Assembly (NCBI GenBank): GCA_023264995.1 | Contig: JAHFUR010000040.1 | Location: 1 to 39,666, forward strand | Direction of reading: 5' to 3' | DNA length: 39,666 nucleotides | Source: Acidimicrobiia bacterium | GTDB taxonomy: Bacteria; Actinomycetota; Acidimicrobiia; Acidimicrobiales; AC-14 | In this document: piece after piece, positions 33,880-39,666 of the stretch | Position numbering within the stretch: the stretch's first letter is position 1 | Layout: the number at the start of each line of letters is the position of its first letter | Made by a program: the position numbers and the translations under genes | Notes under the pieces: generated by a model | Databases searched by the model: none | Told to the model about the DNA's origin: nothing | What the model saw: the letters and a program-made list of their open reading frames with translations, nothing else

Positions 33880-34701
33880 TTACCAGTCCTGGGCGGCGAG
33901 CAGCATCGTGGCGAGCGGCTCGAGCGTGGCCATGAGCTCGTCGAGCTCGCCCGGCCCGAGGCTTTCGTACGGCTTCGCCGCGAGGTCATCAGTGAGCCCC
34001 TCAACCCGCTGGTTGACGGCGCGACCCTGTTCACTGAGCGAGCCGTCATCGCCGATCAAGCCCCGGTCGCGCATCCCGTCGATGACGGCAGCGAGCTGTG
34101 CCGCCGGAAGGTGGTGGACGCGCCCGAACTGCTCGGCGGGCATGCCCATTGCGAGCGCCAATAGGACGTGAGCCTCGAGCCGCCCGACACCTTCGATCAT
34201 CAGGGCGGCAATGTGCCCGTCGCCACGGTGCTCGCGCAGCAAGGAAGCAGCGTGGAAGAGGCGGGCCACCACTTCATCGGGGACCGGGAGCGCCCGCAGC
34301 GCGGCGTACATCGGCCGGCCCTCGTACGGTGCGCTGACTGCGGCCGTGGTCAACAGTTCAGCAGCGCGGGCGAAACCTGCAGAGCCGACGTGATCGCCAA
34401 GGATGCGCCGCAGCGCCTTGACGCAGCCCGCCTGGCGAGCGGTGATCGCCGCCTCGGGTGTGGTGGTGCGCCACACCCTCGGAATATGCCGGGCCACCTC
34501 GCCGGGGGCGAAGTTGTAGAACAGCGCGTCCACCACCTCGGCGGGGACGAGGCCCAAGGGCGCCGCTCGTCCGGCAAAGTAGGTGTCCCAGTAGTTGGTG
34601 AACCCGAGGGCGAACATCGTTTCGTTCGGTTCGTCGGCTGAGTAGGGGATGGCACCGATCGGCTCGACGAGCTCGAACATCCGGCGTGCCATCGCGTTCA
34701 T
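33880..34701 (-). CDS. SCO6745-family protein (SalK-like)
   Basis: 273 residues from ATG 34701, with a strong GGAGGAGG site. The start MARRMFELVEPIGAIPYSAD followed by TMFALGFTNYWDTYFAGRAA matches the actinobacterial SCO6745 (SalK) group as I recall it. The C-terminal third (LPAAQLAAVIDGMRDRGLIG followed by DDGSLSEQGRAVNQRVEGLT) reads as a MarR-like winged helix. Function in the group is not established; a ligand-binding helical domain plus DNA-binding region would fit a regulator. It lies just outside the right attachment site on the chromosomal side and downstream of a two-component pair on the same strand. Confidence 0.8.
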   Translation of the reverse strand: MNAMARRMFELVEPIGAIPYSADEPNETMFALGFTNYWDTYFAGRAAPLGLVPAEVVDALFYNFAPGEVARHIPRVWRTTTPEAAITARQAGCVKALRRILGDHVGSAGFARAAELLTTAAVSAPYEGRPMYAALRALPVPDEVVARLFHAASLLREHRGDGHIAALMIEGVGRLEAHVLLALAMGMPAEQFGRVHHLPAAQLAAVIDGMRDRGLIGDDGSLSEQGRAVNQRVEGLTDDLAAKPYESLGPGELDELMATLEPLATMLLAAQDW

Positions 34702-34866
34702 GGTGCACTCCTCCTCCTGCGGCCCCAGCGCCCCTCTGCGGATACCCGATCAGTTGGACGGTTGCCCGCAGCCAATCTCATCGCACGGCGATGACCCGGT
34801 CCAGCCGGAGGTCGCGACAATGGACGCGCACTCCAGCGGACGTCCGGTGACGTGGCCGGCCAGTAC

Positions 34867-35514
34867 TCAGGCATCGTTGCGGAGGTAGGTCACCACCGCC
34901 TGTACCCGGCGATGGTCGTCCTGGGTGGGGACGAGGCGCAGCTTGGTGAAGACCCCGCTGACGTGCGTCTCGACCGTCCGGCGGGCCAGGTGGAGCCGGC
35001 TCGAGATCGCGATGTTGGTGAGCCCCTCCGCCATGAGCCGCAACACGTCAAGTTCCCTTGGCGACAGGGACGTGAGCAGGTCAGGCGGATGGCCGGTGCT
35101 AACGAGAGCCGAGACGATGAGGGGGTCGATGGCAGTCCCTCCGTTGGCGACTCGGCGCACGGCGTCGATGAACTCGTCAACGTCGAGGACGCGGTCTTTG
35201 AGCAGATAGCCGAAGCCCGATGACCCGGCGGAGAGCAGCTCGATCGCCCTCGCCGTCTCGATGTACTGGCTGAAGAGCAGGATCGGCGTGGCGTGGCCCC
35301 GGCGGCGGATCTCGATGGCGGCGCGGATGCCCTCATCGGTGTGCGACGGTGGCATGCGGACATCCACGATGGCAACGTCGGGTGGTTGCCGCTCGATGGA
35401 CGCGAGGAGCTCGTCGGGGCTGGCGACGCTGGACACGTCGAAGCCCTCGTCGGCGAGGATGCGGACCAGCCCCTCTCGCAGCATGACCGAGTCCTCGGCG
35501 ATCACGACACGCAC
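34867..35514 (-). CDS. NarL/LuxR-type response regulator
   Basis: 215 residues from ATG 35514, overlapping the kinase 3' end by 13 bp, so the pair is translationally coupled. Receiver: VVIAEDSVMLREGL (acidic pocket), phospho-acceptor Asp51 in VAIVDVRMPPSHTDEG, and KDR near 120. The C-terminal LuxR helix-turn-helix is LTSLSPRELDVLRLMAEGLT followed by NIAISSRLHLARRTVETHVS and GVFTKLRL. It should be phosphorylated by the adjacent kinase and bind target promoters. The 165 bp downstream (34702-34866) hold no gene that I can see. Confidence 0.95.
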   Translation of the reverse strand: MRVVIAEDSVMLREGLVRILADEGFDVSSVASPDELLASIERQPPDVAIVDVRMPPSHTDEGIRAAIEIRRRGHATPILLFSQYIETARAIELLSAGSSGFGYLLKDRVLDVDEFIDAVRRVANGGTAIDPLIVSALVSTGHPPDLLTSLSPRELDVLRLMAEGLTNIAISSRLHLARRTVETHVSGVFTKLRLVPTQDDHRRVQAVVTYLRNDA

Positions 35515-37520
35515 GGGATCACCGCCCGGACCGTGGTGCCGGCACCTGTCGGGCTCGTGACCTCGAGCCGCCCGTTGACGGCCTCCACGCGGTCAGCCAG
35601 CCCGCGCAGCCCCGAGCCGGCGCTGACCGTCGCCCCGCCAGGGCCATTGTCGGTCACTTCGGCTCGCAGTTCGCCGTTCTGGGCGCGGATCGAGATGGAG
35701 ATGGCGGCCCCCGCAGCGTGCTTGAGCGCGTTCGTGGTCGCTTCGCACGTGACATACCAGAGCACCGACTCGATGCCCTCGGGTGGCCGTATCGGGACGT
35801 GCACGTCCATGACCACGGAAGCCGGGAGCCTGGCGGCGAGCTCGGACACCGCCGCCTCGATCCCGTTCGACACCAGTACCGGCGACATCACGCCGGCGGC
35901 GAAGCGGCGCAATTCGGCGATGGCGTCCTGGATGCCCGCGACCGCCTGATCGATGAGCGCACCTGCGACCTCGCCGAGCGCCGGGTCGGCGCGGCGCTGA
36001 CCGCCGCGCAATGCCAGTCCGAGCGCCACGAGCTGGCTCTGGGCCCCGTCATGGATGTCGCGCTCGATACGACGCCGTTCGGTGTCACCGGCGGCGATGA
36101 GGCGGGCGCGTGAATCGTGGAGCGCGGCAAGTTGCCGGCCGAGATCGGCCTGCACCCGCCCGTGCTCGAAGGCCGCCACCGACGCCTCCATCACCCGCCG
36201 GAGCCGGTTCCCGTCGCCTGCCGTCGTCGGCGTATGGGCGACGTGTGCTTCCCCGGACCCGAGCACCGAGACATCGAGCACGAGGCCCTCGGGCGTGGCC
36301 CCGGTCGGCCGTCCCCAAGGATCGACGTGCGCGCCGTCGGCGAACCAGTAGCTGAGAACGAGGCGTGGGTCGTCGAGCACCTCGGCCAGGAGCGCCTGCA
36401 GGGCTCCCGGCTCGGGGGCCTCGCTCCCCGAGCCGGCCGTGAAGGCCCGTATGCGCCGAGCGGCCTCCCAGCTCCCACGATCGAACACTCGGTCGAGCTG
36501 GTCCTGAGCCCATCGGTGCACCGGTCTGAGCACGGCCAGGGCCACGGCGGTAGTGAGCGACGCGGCGACCACCGACGCGCCGGAGCCGAGCCGGGACATC
36601 GAGCCGGCGAGGGTTGCTGCCGCCCCCACGAAGGTGAGCAGGGCGGCAGTCATGGAGCCGTAAAGGATCGTGCCCTTGATCAGCCGGTCGATGTCGAAGA
36701 GCCGGTAGCGGAACACCGCCACGCCCACCGACACCAGCATGGCCAGGAACCCGAGGAGACGGACGACCAGGAGCGCGGGCACGACCTCAGCCACGATGTT
36801 GGTCGTCACTGCGGCCACGACCCCGAGCACCACCCACTTGAGCTGCTGACGCACTACGCCGGTGCTGAGACGCCACTTCTCCAAGAGGCCCACCAAGCCG
36901 AGGGCGGCCAGGCCGTACGCGCAAACGAGCGCCACGGTGACCACGGCGTCGGCGAGGGAGGCGCGCGTGGATGCCGGTCCGCTCCCGGTGAGGAGCTCCG
37001 GCCCTCGGGATGGCCAGGCGAGCAGGGCGACAACCGGCAACGCCATGGCCAGGGCGGCGACGGCCTTCGGGATCCAGCGGAACGACGGGGCCGCCTCGCC
37101 GTCCGGGAGCCAGGCCACCATCAAGGGCAACAAGACGATCGGCGTGGTGATGCCCGCCATGCCGCCGACGAGGCACGCCAGGCCGCCCCATGGCAGCGAT
37201 CCCGGCGAGGCGACCAGGCCGTGGTAGCTCCAGGCCAGAGCGAGGACAGAGAGGGCCCGGAGCATGCCCAGGGCACCCAGGACCCGGCCGACCCTGTCCC
37301 GGGGCCGGAGGGTCAGGATGGAGGCGGCCAGGAAGGGCAGCGTGAGGGCCATCGTCAACGACATCGACCCCGTCGGTTCGCCACCGAAGTTCAGCGCGTA
37401 CCCGTCCGAGGAGGCCAGCAGCCCCCCGATCAGGCCGCCGGCGACGCCGCACCCGGCCGCCGCCCAGACCCCGGCGACCGCCCATCGGGCCCGGCGCGGG
37501 CGATCGGAGCGCCAGGGCAC
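35502..37520 (-). CDS. Membrane sensor histidine kinase (HisKA_3/NarX type)
   Basis: 672 residues if started at the GTG at 37520; the frame is open to 37709, but that would overlap the divergent membrane-protein gene and adds unlikely sequence. Residues 1-320 hold about eight or nine membrane helices. A GAF-like linker region (VLDDPRLVLSYWFADGAHVD) follows. HisKA_3 has ERRRIERDIHDGAQSQLVAL, with phospho-acceptor His490; the HATPase_c domain has WYVTCEATTNALKHA and VTDNGPGG, then GSGLRGLADRVEAVNGRL. It pairs with the overlapping response regulator. The large membrane input resembles kinases that sense envelope or hydrophobic signals; the stimulus is unknown. Confidence 0.92.
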   Translation of the reverse strand: MPWRSDRPRRARWAVAGVWAAAGCGVAGGLIGGLLASSDGYALNFGGEPTGSMSLTMALTLPFLAASILTLRPRDRVGRVLGALGMLRALSVLALAWSYHGLVASPGSLPWGGLACLVGGMAGITTPIVLLPLMVAWLPDGEAAPSFRWIPKAVAALAMALPVVALLAWPSRGPELLTGSGPASTRASLADAVVTVALVCAYGLAALGLVGLLEKWRLSTGVVRQQLKWVVLGVVAAVTTNIVAEVVPALLVVRLLGFLAMLVSVGVAVFRYRLFDIDRLIKGTILYGSMTAALLTFVGAAATLAGSMSRLGSGASVVAASLTTAVALAVLRPVHRWAQDQLDRVFDRGSWEAARRIRAFTAGSGSEAPEPGALQALLAEVLDDPRLVLSYWFADGAHVDPWGRPTGATPEGLVLDVSVLGSGEAHVAHTPTTAGDGNRLRRVMEASVAAFEHGRVQADLGRQLAALHDSRARLIAAGDTERRRIERDIHDGAQSQLVALGLALRGGQRRADPALGEVAGALIDQAVAGIQDAIAELRRFAAGVMSPVLVSNGIEAAVSELAARLPASVVMDVHVPIRPPEGIESVLWYVTCEATTNALKHAAGAAISISIRAQNGELRAEVTDNGPGGATVSAGSGLRGLADRVEAVNGRLEVTSPTGAGTTVRAVIPCVS

Positions 37521-37683
37521 ACACGAATGGTCCCACGGGGGCCGATCTGGCACATCGTGGCCAGCACGGAGGCGAGCGGGGCACCGCCTCGTGGCCGGCA
37601 CGCGACAACAACGCGGGCTGCCCACGATGCGCCCGCCGGCCTCGAGGCGCACACTCAGGGCACATCCAGCAGAGGAGAGCCCA

Positions 37684-37941
37684 ATGTTCGCCATCATCCC
37701 GCTCATCACCGGCGTGGCCCTCGGGCTGACCGCCCCTCGCCGGACGGCAGTGATCGCCCAGATCGTGTTCTACATGCTGGCCGCGGCCGCCCTGATCGCC
37801 ACCGCCCCCCAGCATGACGCCAGCCGCGCTGGAGGCGTCGCCCTGGCCCTCGGCCTGCTGCCCCTGGCCGCCCTCAGCCTCGGTGCCGGCCTCCTCCTCC
37901 GCGCCCGCCGGCAGGGCGCCAAGATCGCCGACGCCACCTAG
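37684..37941 (+). CDS. Small membrane protein of unknown function
   Basis: 85 residues from ATG 37684, with GAGGAGA nine bases upstream. Three hydrophobic segments are seen: MFAIIPLITGVALGL, AVIAQIVFYMLAAAALIA and ALALGLLPLAALSLGAGLLL, then a basic tail (RARRQGAKIADAT). I do not recognise the family. It is divergent from the sensor kinase (163-bp gap, possible shared control) and convergent with the hydrolase: the two TAG stops overlap on opposite strands in the same CTAG (37938-37941). Confidence 0.75.
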   Translation: MFAIIPLITGVALGLTAPRRTAVIAQIVFYMLAAAALIATAPQHDASRAGGVALALGLLPLAALSLGAGLLLRARRQGAKIADAT

Positions 37942-38789
37942 CCTGCGCCATGCCCGGCGTCGCGGTCCTCGGCCCGCGCCGCCGTGCTGGCGCCGGCGAG
38001 CAGCGTGGGCTCGACCTCGCGCAACCAGCCCTCGATGGCGGCGGCCCCGTCCTCCCAGCCCGGCTCCTCCATCAGCCAGTGGCTGTGCCCGGCCAGCTCG
38101 ATCAGCGAGGCGCCGTAGCGGCGGGCCGTCTTGCCAACCATCTTCGGGGTGATGCTCGGGCTGTCGAGCCCGCTCACGCAGAGCACCGGGCAGCGCACGA
38201 GCTTCGAGTCGACGGGATAGCCGGTCAGGACCTGGCGGAAGGCGACACCGGACTCCGGCACCAGCCGGGAGTACACCTCGGCGACGTCGTCGGCCGGCAG
38301 GCGGTTCAGCCATGCCCGACGTGCGGCCCGGCGCGTCGGCAGGAAGGACTTACCCACGGCGATGCGGGGCGCCAGCCGCATGAAGACCGGCCACGTCCGG
38401 GCCTTCGGGACGACCGGTATGCCCTTGGGCGGGCCGGGCTCGATCAGGACGGCCGCTGCGCAGCGTTGCTGCGCAGCGACCAGCTGGGCGAGCAACCCGC
38501 CGAGGCTGTGACCGACGACGATCGGCGCCGGCCCGACCTGGTCGAGGACGCGCAGCGTGTCCTCCAGGTAGTCCTCGATCCGCGCCCGGTCGCGGTCGGT
38601 CCGGCGGGTGAAGGCGTAGCAGTCCCACCCCCGTTCGGCGAAGAACCGGACGTACCCGTCAAAACAACGGTGGGTTTCCCACGCTCCGTGCAAGAACACC
38701 AGCGGGTGGGCATGGCGACCGCCGGCGGCCACGACGCCATGGAACTCGGCGAGCTCGACTTCTTCCACGACTCCTCCCGTCGTCTTCAT
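37938..38789 (-). CDS. Alpha/beta hydrolase
   Basis: 283 residues from ATG 38789; a GTG at 38798 is also in frame. It has the alpha/beta hydrolase fold: VFLHGAWETHRCFDGYVRFF (oxyanion region), nucleophile Ser95 in VVGHSLGGLLAQLVA, acidic residue in VLCVSGLDSPSI and the catalytic His in ELAGHSHWLMEEPGW. Substrate unknown; relatives include esterases and haloalkane or epoxide hydrolase-like enzymes. The start codon touches a palindromic operator, so the transcript must be leaderless or nearly so; CATAAT on the minus strand (38812-38817) is a plausible -10. Likely repressed by the divergent PadR protein. Confidence 0.9.
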   Translation of the reverse strand: MKTTGGVVEEVELAEFHGVVAAGGRHAHPLVFLHGAWETHRCFDGYVRFFAERGWDCYAFTRRTDRDRARIEDYLEDTLRVLDQVGPAPIVVGHSLGGLLAQLVAAQQRCAAAVLIEPGPPKGIPVVPKARTWPVFMRLAPRIAVGKSFLPTRRAARRAWLNRLPADDVAEVYSRLVPESGVAFRQVLTGYPVDSKLVRCPVLCVSGLDSPSITPKMVGKTARRYGASLIELAGHSHWLMEEPGWEDGAAAIEGWLREVEPTLLAGASTAARAEDRDAGHGAG

Positions 38790-38833
38790 GGTCCACACTG
38801 GACTACTACCGCATTATGGTCCAGAGTGGACTA
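38788..38833. promoter_or_regulatory. Two palindromic operators between hydrolase and PadR genes
   Basis: GTCCA-CAC-TGGAC (38791-38803) and GTCCA-GAG-TGGAC (38819-38831) are 13-bp dyads, each set in the same flanks (ATG before, TA after), 28 bp centre to centre. They fill the divergent gap, one abutting the hydrolase start and the other just before the PadR gene. This is the expected layout for a PadR autorepressor site. Confidence 0.8.
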
Positions 38834-38846
38834 TTGTCAAGAGGCG

Positions 38847-39503
38847 ATGCGACTGTCGACGACCTCTCACGCCATCCTCGGGATGCTCGCCTTCCGCCCG
38901 GCAACCGCCTACGAGCTGGCCAAGGGGATGGGCACGAACTTCAGCTACTTCTGGCCCCGGGCCCGGAGCCATGTGCTGGCCGAGGTGAAGCGGCTCTCCG
39001 AGCTCGGGCTGGCCGCGGCCCAGTCTGAGCCGCTCGGCCGTCGGGCGCGGACGGTCTATTCCCTCACACCGGCCGGTCGCCTGGCCCTCGAGGCATGGAT
39101 GGCCACCCCGCCGACGGCATTTGGCCTGGAGATCGAAGGGCTCGTGCGGGTCTTCCTGGCCCCCTTCGGCCAGATCGACGACCTGACGGCGTCCCTTGAA
39201 GCGACGCGCGCCGAGGCCGCGACCATGCTCGGCCTCGCCGGCACGATCGTCGAGCGGTACATGGACGGCACGGCGCCGGCCCAGGAGCACATCCACGTCC
39301 GCGCCCTGCTGATCGACTTCCTGACCCACTTCGCCCAGCTCACCGAGGCGTGGGCGACGCGATCGCTCCAGACCGTCGCCACCTGGGACGACCTGAGCCC
39401 CAACGGCAAGCAGGAGGTCGCCCGCGAGACGCTGGCCGCCGCGCCCCGCTCTCCGGCAGCCGGCGCCCCCGTCGAGACCTGGGGCGCCACGGCGCACACC
39501 TGA
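38847..39503 (+). CDS. PadR-family transcriptional regulator
   Basis: 218 residues from ATG 38847 (AAGAGG upstream). The N-terminal winged helix (TTSHAILGMLAFRPATAYEL, AKGMGTNFSYFWPRARSHVL, AEVKRLSELGLAAAQSEPLG) carries the conserved PadR pattern with a wing RRARTVYSLTPAGRLAL. The C-terminal helical part (about 95-190) is a Vir_AS-type dimerisation and ligand region. It is divergent from the alpha/beta hydrolase, and two matching palindromes lie between them, so it probably represses both genes until an inducer binds. Followed by a strong hairpin terminator. Confidence 0.94.
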   Translation: MRLSTTSHAILGMLAFRPATAYELAKGMGTNFSYFWPRARSHVLAEVKRLSELGLAAAQSEPLGRRARTVYSLTPAGRLALEAWMATPPTAFGLEIEGLVRVFLAPFGQIDDLTASLEATRAEAATMLGLAGTIVERYMDGTAPAQEHIHVRALLIDFLTHFAQLTEAWATRSLQTVATWDDLSPNGKQEVARETLAAAPRSPAAGAPVETWGATAHT

Positions 39504-39525
39504 CGCCATCGTGGCCAGGAAAGCA

Positions 39526-39560
39526 AAGGGCCCCGGGCGCTGGTGGCGCCCGGGGCCCTT
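39526..39560. terminator. Strong hairpin terminator after the PadR gene
   Basis: A perfect 15-bp stem (AAGGGCCCCGGGCGC at 39526-39540 and its complement at 39546-39560) with loop TGGTG, followed by a pyrimidine-rich TTCTCCTTTC. It lies between convergent genes, so it may act in both directions. Confidence 0.85.
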
Positions 39561-39592
39561 CTCCTTTCGGTCCGCCACCCCGTGGAGGCGGC

Positions 39593-39666
39593 TTATGCGG
39601 CGTGGGGGTGGTGCGAGGGGCTCAGGGTGAGCACGCCCTTGTGGGCGGGGGCGGCCAGCTCGGCCC
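39593..39666 (-). CDS. C-terminal fragment of an unknown protein, cut by the window edge
   Basis: A minus-strand frame enters from the right edge and ends at TAA (39593-39595), reading A-E-L-A-A-P-A-H-K-G-V-L-T-L-S-P-S-H-H-P-H-A-A. Almost every codon ends in G or C, as in true genes here. The His-rich tail is too short to assign a family. It is convergent with the PadR gene across the shared hairpin. Confidence 0.5.
   Translation of the reverse strand, partial: AELAAPAHKGVLTLSPSHHPHAA

Noticed and set aside
33774-34049. A minus-strand frame ending RQDSNLRPAA
   Set aside because: Again the translation of the tRNA-derived repeat, overlapping the SCO6745-like gene out of frame.
37521-37709. 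N-terminal extension of the sensor kinase to 37709
   Set aside because: It would overlap the divergent membrane-protein gene and adds 63 residues without membrane or domain character; the GTG at 37520 leads directly into the membrane region.

Overview
The window is high-GC DNA (third codon positions almost always G or C) with closely packed, often translationally coupled genes. It carries an LAxTG sortase-type anchor, a recC-recB-recD operon, SCO6745-like, DUF4143 and PadR proteins and many GTG/TTG starts. This points to an Actinomycetota chromosome, possibly a deep lineage such as Acidimicrobiia; the rank below phylum is inference only.

Left part (1-16 kb). After the 5' end of an unknown gene come a secreted protein with a sortase anchor, a molybdopterin oxidoreductase coupled to an FAD/NAD reductase, and a large hybrid histidine kinase, all on the minus strand. 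A plus-strand run follows: cupin, FGGY sugar kinase, recC, recB, an 8-codon minicistron and recD. Every junction is an overlap or a 1-nt gap. RecBCD looks complete, with helicase motifs in RecB and RecD and the RecB nuclease residues in place.

Centre (15.7-26.7 kb). An exported BON-like protein and an ECF sigma factor lie divergent to a DUF4143-type ATPase, with three 23-bp direct repeats between them. Convergent to the ATPase is the most unusual locus of the window: a TPR protein coupled to a 1728-residue protein. That protein joins a BrxC/PglY-like P-loop ATPase to a C-terminal PglZ (alkaline phosphatase superfamily) domain with all expected metal-ligand motifs. No PglX methylase, BrxL or PglW lies nearby, so this is not a standard BREX/Pgl locus. 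It is the best candidate here for an undescribed defence-like system. Three metabolic or unknown genes follow: a 254-residue unknown, an acetolactate decarboxylase and a small conserved unknown.

Integrated element (26942-33815). A 6.9-kb mobilizable element sits at the 3' end of a tRNA-Arg(TCT) gene, bounded by 45-bp identical direct repeats. Just inside both ends lie a 16-bp inverted repeat and paired CGCGTGG boxes 11 bp apart, which look like recombinase arm sites. It carries a lipoprotein, a DUF4160-DUF2442 pair, an excisionase-like HTH protein, a MobF relaxase-helicase with a C-terminal frameshift, and a tyrosine integrase. A phased array of ACCG decamers lies ahead of the relaxase and may be an oriT or operator region. 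No coupling ATPase, type IV secretion gene or replication gene is visible, so the element probably depends on a helper for transfer.

Right part (33.8-39.7 kb). This holds an SCO6745-like protein, a NarL-type two-component pair, a small membrane protein, an alpha/beta hydrolase divergent from a PadR regulator with two palindromic operators between them, a strong terminator, and the 3' end of another gene.
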